Positions 54,412 through 63,728 of a stretch of DNA of 64,000 nucleotides are shown here, piece by piece (position 1 is the stretch's first letter; every line of letters starts with the position of its first letter). This DNA is from Syntrophomonas wolfei subsp. methylbutyratica. GTDB lineage: Bacteria; Bacillota; Syntrophomonadia; Syntrophomonadales; Syntrophomonadaceae. A model generated the notes under the pieces. The model was not told the DNA's origin. It did not search any database and saw only the letters and a program-made list of their open reading frames with translations. The position numbers and the translations under genes were made by a program. The DNA lies in the NCBI RefSeq assembly GCF_001570625.1, contig NZ_BBQT01000017.1, positions 1-64,000 on the forward strand, given 5' to 3'.

Positions 54412-54826
54412 GGGCCGCCAGTTTATAGATACCAATATTTTAGTTTATGCCTATGATTGTTCTGCTGGAAATAAATATGAGAAGGCCAGAAATTTACTTA
54501 TAAACTTATGGGAAGAGAAAAACGGCTGCCTTAGCATCCAGGTTTTGCAGGAATTTTATGTTATCGTAACTCGCAAGCTCAAGAATCCTATAAGCGCTCA
54601 ACAGGCGGCAAATGTTATAGAAAACTATGATCAATGGCCGTTACATAGCCCTAATGTTGAGGATTTACTAGAGGCTATCAACATTCAAAAACAAGAACAT
54701 ATCTCCTTTTGGGATTCCCTAATTATCCGTAGTGCCCAACGCTTGGGCTGCACCTGTATCTGGACGGAAGATTTGAACAATGGGCAAAAGTATGGTGGAA
54801 TTCTAGTCAAGTCTCCGTTTTCTTAA
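54398..54826 (+). CDS. vapC: PIN-domain toxin (VapC family)
   Basis: A 142-residue PIN-fold ribonuclease. The acidic metal-binding residues are in FIDTNILVYAYD (Asp near residue 11), VLQEFYV (Glu), HISFWDSLIIRSAQ (Asp) and TEDLNNG (Asp/Glu). VapC toxins cut tRNAs or rRNA when free of the antitoxin. The start at 54398 has GGGAGG six bases upstream, inside vapB, and explains the overlap. In-frame upstream extension to 54350 lacks a site. Confidence 0.87.
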   Translation: MSEIKGRQFIDTNILVYAYDCSAGNKYEKARNLLINLWEEKNGCLSIQVLQEFYVIVTRKLKNPISAQQAANVIENYDQWPLHSPNVEDLLEAINIQKQEHISFWDSLIIRSAQRLGCTCIWTEDLNNGQKYGGILVKSPFS

Positions 54827-55018
54827 GTTACTGGCACTATCTTTAACTAGTCAGCAGGCAAAGGAAAAAGAGGTTCAAAATATTAAAAGCTTGCATCATG
54901 TGGATTCTGCTACTCAATACCCGTATACCCGGGATGCTTATTATTTTCCCTCGCATCACTAATAAGGAATAAGGCCATATTAATAGAAACTAGCCTTCTT
55001 ATGGATTGAGGGGGAATT

Positions 55019-58000
55019 ATGATTCGAGGGATGTTATCTAAAATAATTGCCAGCAGCCGTTTTATTCTGCTTTTTATTATAATTAGCCTGGCTCTGGGGC
55101 TTTACAGCTATTACCTCCTGCCTAAACAGGAGAGCCCGGAAGTTACTGCTCCGGTAGCCATGATCAGCAACATCTATCCCGGGGCCTCACCACAGGAAGT
55201 AGAAAGACTGGTAACTCGGGTGATTGAGAGCAATATTCGCAAGCTGCCTGGCTATGATTTCAGTGAATCTTATAGTAGAAATAGTATTTCTGTAGTTCTG
55301 CTGCAGTTGCAAAATGATGCTCCGGTGGAAGAATCCTGGAATGAATTGCGCCGGATTTTAAGTGATACGCAAAGAGATCTGCCCCCGGAATGCCTGCCCA
55401 TTCAGCTTAATACCGATTTGGCGGAAACGACGGGAATTATTGTTAGTCTCTCCGGGCAGCATTATAATCCAGAAGAATTAGCAGCTATGGCCGAGAAGTT
55501 CAAAAAAAGGCTGGAGCAAGTTGCGGGTATATCCCGGTTTGAAGTCTTTGGGGAAGAAAAAAAACGGATAGAGGTAGAAATCGACCATACCCGCCTGGCC
55601 GCGAGCGGCCTGTCCCTGGAGGAAATATTTAATATCCTGCAGTCCCAAAATGTAGTCATTCCACCCGGAGCCATTGTAGAAGAAGGCATTAAGACTAATG
55701 TCAGGATTCCTGGTTGGTATAATTCCCCGGACGATATTGAAAACACTATTATAGGGGTTTCACCAGACGGGAGCAGCCAAAGATTAAAAGACATTGCCAA
55801 TATCCGCTGGGGAGTAGAGCCCGACCGTCCCCTGGCCCGGCACAACGGCCAATCGGCTCTCCTGTTAACCGGCTATTTTGAGGCGGAAGAGAACATTCTC
55901 CTGGTAGGAAAAAAGCTCCGGGATGAGCTGGATAAGCTAAAAAGTGAAGCACCCCATGACCTGCTGGTGGACCAGGTCTTATTTCAGCCTGATGAAGTAA
56001 ATAAAAACCTCTATCGTTTCTTACGCAATTTGCTGGAAGGCATAATCCTGGTAATAATCGTTGTGCTGCTGGGAATGGGATGGAAAAATGCCCTGGTGGC
56101 CTCTACCGCTATTCCTCTCTCCATTATGCTCAGCTTTATGGCTATGTACCTGTTGGGAATTAAGGTACACGAAATATCGATTGCCGCCTTGATTATTGTT
56201 TTGGGCATACTGGTAGATGATGCTATCGTAATGGTAGATGCCATCCAGGTTGGCTTAGATAAAGGCCTTAACCGGATGGAAGCCTGCCTGCACGGACTTA
56301 AGCAGGCAGCCATACCTATTCTCACCGCCACCCTGGTAATTATTATTGCCTTTTCTCCTATCTTTGTTCTTCCCGGCGCACCGGGGGAATTTCTCCAAAG
56401 TCTTCCCCAGATTGTCTTAATATCACTGCTGGCTTCATATGTAGTAGCAATGCTTATTACCCCGGCTATGGCCTACCGGTTTTTTACTCCCAGCCAGCAT
56501 CGTAAAAATGATTGGCTAAGAAGATTTTTTGCTTATTTATTACAAGAGAGTATGGCTAGAAAAAGGACCTCCATTATTTCTTCCCTGCTTATTTTTAGCC
56601 TGGCGGTATATGCTCTTACTTTTATGGGCCTGCAGTTCTTCCCTTCGGCAGACAAAGACCTGCTGTACATTGATATTAATGCCCCGGCCGGCTCTACCCG
56701 GGCCGGGACCGAAGAACTGCTGCTACAGGTGGAAGATATTCTTTCCCGGGAAGGAGAAGTGCTGGCTTATACCAGTTCCGTCGGCAGTGCTGTACCCAAG
56801 TTCTATATAACACTACCTGTTTCCCCACAGGCTCCGGACTTTGCCCAGGTTATGCTGCGCATCCGACCGCAGCAGGGAGAGCGTTTTCAAAACAACGAGG
56901 AAATGGCCAGTTACCTTCAGGAGAAGCTGGACAGCCGGATTAGTGCCGGTAATATTAAGGTGAAATTATTGGAAAAAGCCTTTCCGGTAGCCCCGGTACA
57001 GCTAAGAATAAGTGGAGAACAGCGGGAAAACCTGCGCCAGGCTGCTGAGCTGATTAAGAGTAAAGTGAAACAAATACCAGGTTCACGTAATGTTGAAGAT
57101 AATGGGGAAAGAGAAATACAGCAATTGCTGGTTGAGGCGGATGCTGAAAAAGCCAGCCTCCTGGGAATCAGCAACTATGATATTCAACGCCAGACCAGCC
57201 TGGCCCTGGAGGGGGGGCGGGCTTCGGTATTGCGCCAGGCAGGGGAGCAATATAATATCCTGTTACGCTCGGATATAAATTCCCGGCAAGAGCTGGAAAA
57301 CCTGAGTATCAAGTCCGCTTATTCCAAGCGGAGCGTTCCCCTGAAAGAAATCGCCGGCATCGAGGTTAAACCCCAGTTATCCAGCATTAATAAATACGAT
57401 GGCCAAAACTCTATCAAAGTAAGAAGTGATATAAGACCAGGCTATAGTGCCGTAGAAATAGAGAAAGAACTAAAGGACAAATTATCCTCTGTCGAGTTAC
57501 CGGGAGTTAGTCTCCTTTATGATGGCGAATATAAACAAATCAAAGATAATTTTGGTATCCTGACCCGGGCTGCACTTCTGGCTCTTTTCCTGATTTATTT
57601 TATCTTAGTGTTGCAGTTCCATTCCTTCATCCAACCACTGGTTATATTCCTAACTATCCCCCTGGCCCTGATTGGCTCGATACTGGGACTTTTGCTTTTC
57701 CGCCAGCCTCTTTCTTTTATGGCCTTTATTGGCATGGTAAGCCTTACCGGATTGGTAATCCGCAACGCAATATTGCTCATTGCTTTCATAAACGATGCTC
57801 GAGCGCGGGGATTGGCTGTGGAAAAGGCCTGTGAAGATGCCGTTGAAAGAAGATTTCGCCCTATTATCCTCAGCGCGGTAACCGCTACCATAGGTCTGGT
57901 GCCCCTGGCTTTGTCCGGCAGCAGTCTCTTCGTTCCCCTGGCTATTGCTATAATTTTCGGTCTGTTAGTAGCCACTCTTCTAACTATGGTCATAATCCCG

Positions 58001-58048
58001 GTAGTCTACAGCCTCCTGCTGCCGGAGCGTACAGAGGTGAAGGCTTGA
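55019..58048 (+). CDS. RND-family efflux transporter (AcrB-like)
   Basis: A 1009-residue RND permease with two six-helix halves, each with a large extracytoplasmic loop (about residues 33-320 and 530-830). The proton-relay helix 4 keeps the paired Asp in GILVDDAIVMVDAI. Helix 10 reads VIRNAILLIAF, with Arg where AcrB has the relay Lys940. The C-terminal end is short. In Gram-positive anaerobes such proteins export drugs, fatty acids or other hydrophobic solutes. No membrane-fusion or outer channel gene is beside it. The start is ATG at 55019 behind GAGGGGG. It is transcribed alone and converges with tdk. Confidence 0.9.
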   Translation: MIRGMLSKIIASSRFILLFIIISLALGLYSYYLLPKQESPEVTAPVAMISNIYPGASPQEVERLVTRVIESNIRKLPGYDFSESYSRNSISVVLLQLQNDAPVEESWNELRRILSDTQRDLPPECLPIQLNTDLAETTGIIVSLSGQHYNPEELAAMAEKFKKRLEQVAGISRFEVFGEEKKRIEVEIDHTRLAASGLSLEEIFNILQSQNVVIPPGAIVEEGIKTNVRIPGWYNSPDDIENTIIGVSPDGSSQRLKDIANIRWGVEPDRPLARHNGQSALLLTGYFEAEENILLVGKKLRDELDKLKSEAPHDLLVDQVLFQPDEVNKNLYRFLRNLLEGIILVIIVVLLGMGWKNALVASTAIPLSIMLSFMAMYLLGIKVHEISIAALIIVLGILVDDAIVMVDAIQVGLDKGLNRMEACLHGLKQAAIPILTATLVIIIAFSPIFVLPGAPGEFLQSLPQIVLISLLASYVVAMLITPAMAYRFFTPSQHRKNDWLRRFFAYLLQESMARKRTSIISSLLIFSLAVYALTFMGLQFFPSADKDLLYIDINAPAGSTRAGTEELLLQVEDILSREGEVLAYTSSVGSAVPKFYITLPVSPQAPDFAQVMLRIRPQQGERFQNNEEMASYLQEKLDSRISAGNIKVKLLEKAFPVAPVQLRISGEQRENLRQAAELIKSKVKQIPGSRNVEDNGEREIQQLLVEADAEKASLLGISNYDIQRQTSLALEGGRASVLRQAGEQYNILLRSDINSRQELENLSIKSAYSKRSVPLKEIAGIEVKPQLSSINKYDGQNSIKVRSDIRPGYSAVEIEKELKDKLSSVELPGVSLLYDGEYKQIKDNFGILTRAALLALFLIYFILVLQFHSFIQPLVIFLTIPLALIGSILGLLLFRQPLSFMAFIGMVSLTGLVIRNAILLIAFINDARARGLAVEKACEDAVERRFRPIILSAVTATIGLVPLALSGSSLFVPLAIAIIFGLLVATLLTMVIIPVVYSLLLPERTEVKA

Positions 58049-58127
58049 ACGGTAGGAGCATACTGGTACGGATGGAACTGGATCCAGCCAGCAACCGGGC
58101 AAGATTACTTTCCCGGATTTTTATCGT

Positions 58128-58664
58128 TCATGTCTTGGATGCGTAGCATTTTCGGCATCTGGGCTCATATCTTTCACTGTCACCGATTAAAATAAGATTT
58201 CCCTTGGGCTGGGGGAGACTGTTTTTAAGCCAGGTGTATACCGCATCTTCACCGCAGCGGCAAACCGCGGTCAATTTGCTTACCGAATCAGCTATGGCCA
58301 TTAGCTGACCCATAAATCCAAATGGACGCCGATGAGCATCCATATCCAAACCGGATATTATTACAGTTTTGCCCTGGTCCTTGAGTGATTGAACATAGGT
58401 TATAATCCATTCTCCAAAAAACTGGGCTTCATCAATTGCTACCACAGCAGCTTCAATGCCGATTGGTTTATGCAGAACCAAAACCGGAATGCTGAATTGC
58501 TGCCTGACCGAGGATGTGGCTATCTCCGTCTCGGTCCGGCTGTCAATATGTGGTTTGAATAGAACAACATTGTTGCCTGCCAGGGTATAGCGTTCAAGTC
58601 TTCGCATCAATTCGGTTGTTTTACCCGCAAACATGGGGCCGGTAATTATTTCGATCTTGCCCAT
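58128..58664 (-). CDS. tdk: Thymidine kinase
   Basis: A 178-residue type II thymidine kinase. The P loop GPMFAGKTTELMRR begins near residue 8. AIDEAQFFG carries the catalytic Glu and FGFMGQL the lasso region. Four cysteines (VCRCGED and RCRKCY) form the structural zinc site. It phosphorylates thymidine in nucleoside salvage. The ATG at 58664 has GGAGG five bases upstream; the start four codons earlier is weaker. Confidence 0.93.
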   Translation of the reverse strand: MGKIEIITGPMFAGKTTELMRRLERYTLAGNNVVLFKPHIDSRTETEIATSSVRQQFSIPVLVLHKPIGIEAAVVAIDEAQFFGEWIITYVQSLKDQGKTVIISGLDMDAHRRPFGFMGQLMAIADSVSKLTAVCRCGEDAVYTWLKNSLPQPKGNLILIGDSERYEPRCRKCYASKT

Positions 58665-58840
58665 GCAAACCTCCAAAATACTTTAGCTATACAAGCTATA
58701 TTCGCTGCTTTCCGTAAAATTCCTCTCAACTTATGTAAACCTATTGCTGTGTAATTCAATTACCTTATTTTTTGCCACAGACAAGTACTCATATTTACCC
58801 ATTTAAAACCGTAATCTAAAAGCCACTTTTAAAGCATATT

Positions 58841-58869
58841 GATTAAAAATTTGCCCCGGTGGCATATTA
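58841..58869 (+). promoter_or_regulatory. Possible sigma-G promoter of sspH
   Basis: CATATTA (58863-58869) fits the -10 consensus of forespore sigma factors. GATTA lies 17 bases upstream, a weak -35. It precedes the small acid-soluble protein gene. Confidence 0.4.
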
Positions 58870-58908
58870 AGCACAGAATTATATTTTAGGGAAAGGGCGT
58901 ATTTCTAT

Positions 58909-59088
58909 ATGAATAGTGCAAGGGTAAAGGAGATACTGGCTTCCAGTGATTCCATTGAGGTGAGATTCAAAGGCTCCCCCGTGTGGATTGAGTCGCTTGA
59001 CGGCGACCGGGCCAAGGTTCAAGCCATTGACAGCAAAAGGCGCTTCGAGGTAATGGTACATCAATTAGTTGAAGGTAAACAAATGTAA
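58909..59088 (+). CDS. sspH: H-type small acid-soluble spore protein
   Basis: A 59-residue open frame, below common length cut-offs. The sequence runs from ARVKEILASSDSIEVRFKG through SPVWIESLDGDRAKVQAI to FEVMVHQLVEG, the pattern of SspH (RAKEI..., V-x-Y/F-x-G-x-P-I/V, ...VxxLVE). SspH-type proteins occur in the spore core. The start is ATG 58909 with AAAGGG upstream. A sigma-G-like -10 lies upstream. Evidence for sporulation along with spoIIP. Confidence 0.85.
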   Translation: MNSARVKEILASSDSIEVRFKGSPVWIESLDGDRAKVQAIDSKRRFEVMVHQLVEGKQM

Positions 59089-59108
59089 CGAATTTGTGTT
59101 TTTTGCTT

Positions 59109-59137
59109 TTGACAATACTTTTACTCTATATTATAAT
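59109..59137 (+). promoter_or_regulatory. Sigma-A promoter of the tRNA-Gln/tRNA-Glu pair
   Basis: TTGACA (59109-59114) and TATAAT (59132-59137) are perfect consensus hexamers 17 bases apart. Confidence 0.9.
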
Positions 59138-59170
59138 GATTTACGCACGGGTTGAAACAAGCCGTTCTGC

Positions 59171-59244
59171 AGCCGGATGGTGTAGTGGTAGCACGACTGA
59201 CTCTGGATCAGTTCGCCAGGGTTCGAATCCTTGTCCGGCTGCCA
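59171..59244 (+). tRNA. tRNA-Gln (anticodon CTG)
   Basis: The acceptor AGCCGGA pairs with TCCGGCT. The anticodon stem ACTGA/TCAGT closes the loop CTCTGGA, anticodon CTG. TTCGAAT lies in the T arm and the 3' CCA is encoded. Confidence 0.94.
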
Positions 59245-59250
59245 TATTAT

Positions 59251-59326
59251 GGCCCCATCGTCTAGAGGCCTAGGATGCCGCCCTCTCACGGCGGAGACAG
59301 GGGTTCGACTCCCCTTGGGGCTACCA
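59251..59326 (+). tRNA. tRNA-Glu (anticodon CTC)
   Basis: The acceptor GGCCCCA pairs with TGGGGCT. The anticodon stem CCGCC/GGCGG closes the loop CTCTCAC, anticodon CTC. TTCGACT lies in the T arm and the 3' CCA is encoded. It is six bases after tRNA-Gln and shares its transcript. Confidence 0.94.
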
Positions 59327-59335
59327 TAGAAAATA

Positions 59336-59361
59336 AAGACCACTCTTGCCGGGGTGGTCTT
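59336..59361 (+). terminator. Terminator of the tRNA pair
   Basis: AAGACCACTC or AAGACCACC-like arm pairs with GGGTGGTCTT around TTGCCG, then TATTAC; 10 bases after tRNA-Glu. Confidence 0.75.
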
Positions 59362-59399
59362 ATTACATGTTATGTTATATATAGAAATGAGGGAAAATA

Positions 59400-59657
59400 T
59401 TGCGGACCCTGATTGCCACTGTATTGACCAATAGCAAGGGTAAAGATATTTACTGTGCCGTAAAAAAGCTAAGTGATGCTCAGCTTGATATTATACGCAA
59501 AACCAGCCGACTTCAGCTGGAGGAAGCCGGCTTTACCTTCATTAGATTGCTTTCCCTGGAATACCCCGAGGTTAAGGGACATGCCATTTTCTTCGAGGGT
59601 CATTTCGATGAAATGCTGCGGGTCTTTAAAAGTCTGGAGAAAGGCTACCTGCTATAA
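59400..59657 (+). CDS. Small conserved-looking cytoplasmic protein, unknown function
   Basis: An 85-residue soluble protein starting with TTG at 59400 behind GAGGG. It starts with a beta strand (TLIATVLTNSKG), followed by two helices and a strand (IRLLSLEYPEVKGHAIFFEG) and a final helix (HFDEMLRVFKSLEKGY). The pattern recalls small ferredoxin-like folds, but I do not name a family. It is alone between the tRNA pair and repeat F. Confidence 0.6.
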   Translation: MRTLIATVLTNSKGKDIYCAVKKLSDAQLDIIRKTSRLQLEEAGFTFIRLLSLEYPEVKGHAIFFEGHFDEMLRVFKSLEKGYLL

Positions 59658-59697
59658 ATATGAATCTACTGCACCCGGCACTTAATCTTTAAAATCG

Positions 59698-59831
59698 GGT
59701 TTTAAACATCTGAAGAAACTGCGGAGCAGTTTCAACACAGCGTTGCAACGAGGCAGGGGAATAGAACCCGCCGCCTGTTTTGTTAATAAGAGCCCGGCCG
59801 CATAAAGAAGCGGGAATTTATTCCACCTCGC
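59698..59831 (+). repeat. Dispersed structured repeat family 2, copy F
   Basis: About 134 bases matching copy E in the same orientation: TTTAAACATCTGAAGAAACTG, the hairpin GAAACTGC-GGA-GCAGTTTC, CAACACAGCG, AACGAGGC, GCCTGTTTTGTTAATAAG, AAGAAGCGGG and the closing CCACCTCG. It sits between convergent genes, unlike copies D and E, which sit in divergent gaps. A 60-residue frame on the minus strand here is a shadow. Confidence 0.85.
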
Positions 59832-59888
59832 CTGCTTGCTTTTAAGATTGCTGAGCGCCCTCACTTTTATATCAGTCCCCGGCTTTCT

Positions 59889-61112
59889 TTAGTTTAAGCG
59901 CAGGCGGCAAAATTTTCGCCTGCCTACTTGCAGAACCATGGCATCCTGGAGCAGCAGGTTTTCTTCCTGGTATTTTTCCCCATTCACTTTAACTGCTCCC
60001 TGTTTAATCATCCGGCGGCCATCGCTGGTGGAATTGACCATGGAATTATCGTGGAGAAACTTGGGCAACCAGACTTCTCTTTCACTGCTTTCTATTACTG
60101 GTATATCTTCCGGAATATCCCTTTGGGAAAAGACCAGCTTGAATTTTTCCTCAGCTTTCTCAGCTTCTTCTTCATTGTGATAGATCTTTATTATTTCTTT
60201 GGCCAGCCACATTTTGGCGTCCCGCGGGTTAAGCTTGCCGGATTTCATATCTTCCTGCAGTCTCATTATATTGTTCATTGGCACCTGGGTTAAAAGCTCA
60301 AAATAGCGGGCTATTAATTCATCCGGAATAGACATGGTCTTGCCAAACATTTCATAGGCTTCCTCATTGACCCCTATGTAATTGCCCAGGCTTTTACTCA
60401 TCTTTTGCACGCCATCAGTTCCTTCCAGTATTGGCATGGTAAGTGCCACCTGGGGTTCCAGGCCGTATTCCCGGAGCAGGTTGCGTCCCACCAGGAGGTT
60501 GAATTTTTGATCGGTTCCCCCCAGTTCCACATCGGCCCGCAGTTCCACCGAATCATAAGCCTGCATCAAGGGGTACATAAACTCATGTATTCCTATGGGT
60601 AAGCCTTCACGATAACGCTTGGAAAAGTCGTCCCTTTCCAGCATGCGCGCTACGGTATATTTCCCGGCTAGGTTGAGTACATCGGCCAACTTGAGTTGCA
60701 TCAACCAGCTGCTGTTAAAATGGATAAAGGTCTTCTGCCGATCCAGGATTTTAAAGATCTGTTCCTGGTAAGTGGCAGCATTAGCCATTACTTCTTCTTC
60801 ACTTAATTGTTTTCGAGTCTCAGATTTACCGGAAGGATCACCAATACGGCCGGTAAAGTCCCCAATAATAAGATGAACTTCATGACCCAGATCCTGGAAC
60901 TGACGAAGCTTGTTAAGAACCACTGTATGCCCCAGGTGAATATCCGGAGCGGTAGGATCAAGACCCAGCTTGGCTCTTAAGGGGCGCTTTTCCTTGATGG
61001 AGCGGAAAAGCTTCTGGGCAAGTTCTTCCTCCGGAATGATTTCGGCCACGCCCCGCCGGATAAGTTCCATTTGTCGATTTACCTCTGTCAGCAGTGTTTT
61101 CTCGTCCACCAT
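59889..61112 (-). CDS. tyrS: Tyrosyl-tRNA synthetase
   Basis: A 407-residue class I synthetase. The HIGH-type motif is HLGHT near residue 53; [14 protein letters not shown] follows and KMSKS is exact ([10 protein letters not shown]) near residue 234. A C-terminal S4 RNA-binding domain ([17 protein letters not shown]) ends the protein. Its length and motif spacing fit the TyrRS type common in Clostridia (TyrZ-like). The start is ATG 61112 with AAGGAGG upstream; an in-frame extension to 61160 has no ribosome site. I see no T-box leader. Confidence 0.92.
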   Translation of the reverse strand: MVDEKTLLTEVNRQMELIRRGVAEIIPEEELAQKLFRSIKEKRPLRAKLGLDPTAPDIHLGHTVVLNKLRQFQDLGHEVHLIIGDFTGRIGDPSGKSETRKQLSEEEVMANAATYQEQIFKILDRQKTFIHFNSSWLMQLKLADVLNLAGKYTVARMLERDDFSKRYREGLPIGIHEFMYPLMQAYDSVELRADVELGGTDQKFNLLVGRNLLREYGLEPQVALTMPILEGTDGVQKMSKSLGNYIGVNEEAYEMFGKTMSIPDELIARYFELLTQVPMNNIMRLQEDMKSGKLNPRDAKMWLAKEIIKIYHNEEEAEKAEEKFKLVFSQRDIPEDIPVIESSEREVWLPKFLHDNSMVNSTSDGRRMIKQGAVKVNGEKYQEENLLLQDAMVLQVGRRKFCRLRLN

Positions 61113-61331
61113 ACTACCTCCTTGCTCATAAAATATAGCACTGAATCTCTTGACGTGCAATAATTTGAACTCTGTAAGCGTATTTATATATAGGATTTCC
61201 TGAACTGCTTACCATAAGTCACAAGCAGGAAAATCCTTGTCTTTGTCAAATATTAATTAGAAGTCATAAGAAGAAGACCAGACTTTTAGCATAAGTATTC
61301 CATGCCAAATACAGGAGGAATTAAACTACTG

Positions 61332-63719
61332 ATGACAAGCAAAGAGAAGAAAAACAAACGAGCAAAAAGACGCAGCTATAGCTGGTTGAGTACCCTGTTA
61401 TTAATTTTTCTGGTTGCTGCCGGCGTGGGGGTAGGCGTTTTAGTTTATGCGGCGCAAAATCTTCCCGCCTGGGATCCGCAACAGCTTTCCGGTGCCAGTA
61501 CTACTTTTTTATATGATGACCAGGGAAATGTCCTGGCGGGATTGCATGCCGAACAAAACCGTACTGAAATTAGCCTGGATGATGTTCCTCCCGACTTGAT
61601 CAATGCCTTTATCGCTACCGAGGATCAGGATTTCTACCGCCATCACGGGGTTAACTTTAAGGGAATAGTACGAGCGCTGCTGGTTAATCTTCAATCAGGC
61701 GATTTGACGGGACAAGGGGCCAGCACTATAACCCAGCAGTTGGCCCGCAACGCTTTTCTCACCTTTGATAAGCAATGGGAAAGGAAAATCAAGGAAGTTT
61801 TATTGTCTTTCAAACTGGAAACCCATTATTCCAAAGATGAAATCTTGAGCATGTATCTTAATAAAATCTACTTTGGCGCCGGTGCTTACGGGGTGCAGGC
61901 AGCAGCCAACACCTATTTCGGCAAAGATGTAAGCAAATTGAACCTGGCCGAGTCCTCATTGCTGGCAGGTCTGCCGCAAAGTCCTAACTCCTATAACCCG
62001 TTCCAGTATTATGACCGGGCTAAAGCCAGGCAGCAAATGGTTCTAAAATGTATGGTAGATTGCAACTATATTGACCAGGAAACTGCCCTGCAAGCTTTTG
62101 AAACTCCCCTGGTTTTTAAGAAATCATTTAATTCCGGAAGCAGGTATGGTTATTTTATTGACGCGGTAATTGATGAAACCCTGGATATCCTGGAAGCACG
62201 CGAAATTTACGAAGATCCGAATAATGCCATTTATCGTTCGGGGCTTAAAATCTATACCACCATGAACGCCCAGTTGGAAAGCCATGCCGAAGAGTTCTTT
62301 AAAAACCCGGCCAATTTTCCCTCGGAACAAAAAAAAGGAGAGCAGATTCAATGTGCCCTGGCTCTAATCGATCATAGCAACGGGGAAATAAAAGCTATCA
62401 TGGGTGGTCGCTCCTATGAACAACGAAGGGGTTTTAACCGGGCTACCAATGCCTTGCGGCAACCAGGGTCTTCGATTAAACCCTTGACGGTATATGCTCC
62501 GGCACTGGAAGACGGTTATATGCCCTTCTACACCCTTGTGGATGAACCAATTTCAATAAAGGTAGGAAACACTATTTGGAGCCCGAAGAACTATGATCCC
62601 AACTATCGCGGTTTGATTAGCATGAGGACTGCAGTACAGTGGTCAGTCAATACCTTTGCGGTACAATTGTTGGAAAAAGTCGGGGTAAGAAAGTCTTTTG
62701 ATTTTGGCAAATCCCTGGGGCTTGATCTGGTGGATACACCTGGTACCAATGATTTGAGCCTGGCTCCCCTTTCCCTGGGCGGTCTGACCCGTGGAGCCTC
62801 ACCTGTACAGATGGCCGCCGCTTATGGAGCCTTCGGCAACGGAGGTTTATATGCCAAACCCCATTTTGTGACCCGCATTCTTGATGCCGATGGAGTGGAA
62901 ATCTACCGCTGCAAACCGGAATATCACCGGGCCATGTCCGAAGAGACCGCCTGGTTGATGAACAGCATGCTGCAAACCGTGGTCAGCTCCGGTACCGGCA
63001 CCAATGCCCGGGTCCCTGGCGTACAAACCGGGGGTAAGACCGGCACCTCGGAAGAATATAAGGACTCCTGGTTCTGCGGCGTTACTCCCGGCTATTCCGC
63101 TGCCATATGGATGGGCTATGACCGGGAGCACACTATGAACAAGGTATATGGCGGCAGCTACCCGGCCCGTATGTTCCGCTCCATGATGCAAAAGGCCCAT
63201 GAAATTAAAAATCCCAAACCGCGTCCCATGCCTGCGGGAATAGTATCGGTATCGGTGTGCTCGAAATCGGGCAAGCTTCCCTCTGAACTCTGCTCCCAAG
63301 AACAAATCTTTTCCGACTATTGTCTTAAAAATAAGGTTCCGACAGAAATCTGTGATGCTCACAATATGGTTTCCATTTGCCCGGAATCAGGAAAACTGGC
63401 CGGTAGGTACTGCCCTAATCCCGAAATGCGTTCCCTGACCAAGGAAGAAACTCCCACGGAAAAATGCGATATTCACAGCGATTTTTCCCTGCCTGCTTTA
63501 TTAAACAACGAAGTTTATGTTTGCCGTGACCCTCGTCATAATGGGAAAATATACCGGGCCAACCTGGTTAATCCTTTACAATCAGGGGGTTGCCCTCCGG
63601 AGTACCTGGAAAGAGTCATAGTGGAGAACGGGGATAGTCTTCCCTATTGCCCGCTGGAAGATCACCAGTTAAAGAAAAAGAAAGCCCGTGAAGTATTCGA
63701 TGATGTGATCGGGCTGTAG
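61332..63719 (+). CDS. pbpA: Bifunctional penicillin-binding protein 1A
   Basis: A 795-residue class A PBP. A short basic cytoplasmic tail and one membrane helix (about residues 18-40) precede the GT51 glycosyltransferase: ATEDQDFYRHHGVNF with its catalytic Glu, GASTITQQLARN and KIKEVLLSFKLE. The transpeptidase has PGSSIKP (Ser nucleophile in S-x-x-K), SVN and KTGTS. The ~100-residue C-terminal tail has about 12 cysteines in CSKSGKLPSELC-like and ICPESGKLAGRYC repeats, common to some clostridial PBP1A proteins. It polymerises and crosslinks peptidoglycan. The ATG at 61332 lies 13 bases after AGGAGG, an unusually long gap; a start at 61302 would overlap it. Confidence 0.9.
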   Translation: MTSKEKKNKRAKRRSYSWLSTLLLIFLVAAGVGVGVLVYAAQNLPAWDPQQLSGASTTFLYDDQGNVLAGLHAEQNRTEISLDDVPPDLINAFIATEDQDFYRHHGVNFKGIVRALLVNLQSGDLTGQGASTITQQLARNAFLTFDKQWERKIKEVLLSFKLETHYSKDEILSMYLNKIYFGAGAYGVQAAANTYFGKDVSKLNLAESSLLAGLPQSPNSYNPFQYYDRAKARQQMVLKCMVDCNYIDQETALQAFETPLVFKKSFNSGSRYGYFIDAVIDETLDILEAREIYEDPNNAIYRSGLKIYTTMNAQLESHAEEFFKNPANFPSEQKKGEQIQCALALIDHSNGEIKAIMGGRSYEQRRGFNRATNALRQPGSSIKPLTVYAPALEDGYMPFYTLVDEPISIKVGNTIWSPKNYDPNYRGLISMRTAVQWSVNTFAVQLLEKVGVRKSFDFGKSLGLDLVDTPGTNDLSLAPLSLGGLTRGASPVQMAAAYGAFGNGGLYAKPHFVTRILDADGVEIYRCKPEYHRAMSEETAWLMNSMLQTVVSSGTGTNARVPGVQTGGKTGTSEEYKDSWFCGVTPGYSAAIWMGYDREHTMNKVYGGSYPARMFRSMMQKAHEIKNPKPRPMPAGIVSVSVCSKSGKLPSELCSQEQIFSDYCLKNKVPTEICDAHNMVSICPESGKLAGRYCPNPEMRSLTKEETPTEKCDIHSDFSLPALLNNEVYVCRDPRHNGKIYRANLVNPLQSGGCPPEYLERVIVENGDSLPYCPLEDHQLKKKKAREVFDDVIGL

Positions 63720-63728
63720 CAACAAAGC

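Noticed and set aside
61113-61331. T-box riboswitch in front of tyrS
   Set aside because: The leader on the minus strand is short and lacks the conserved T-box sequence and a terminator.
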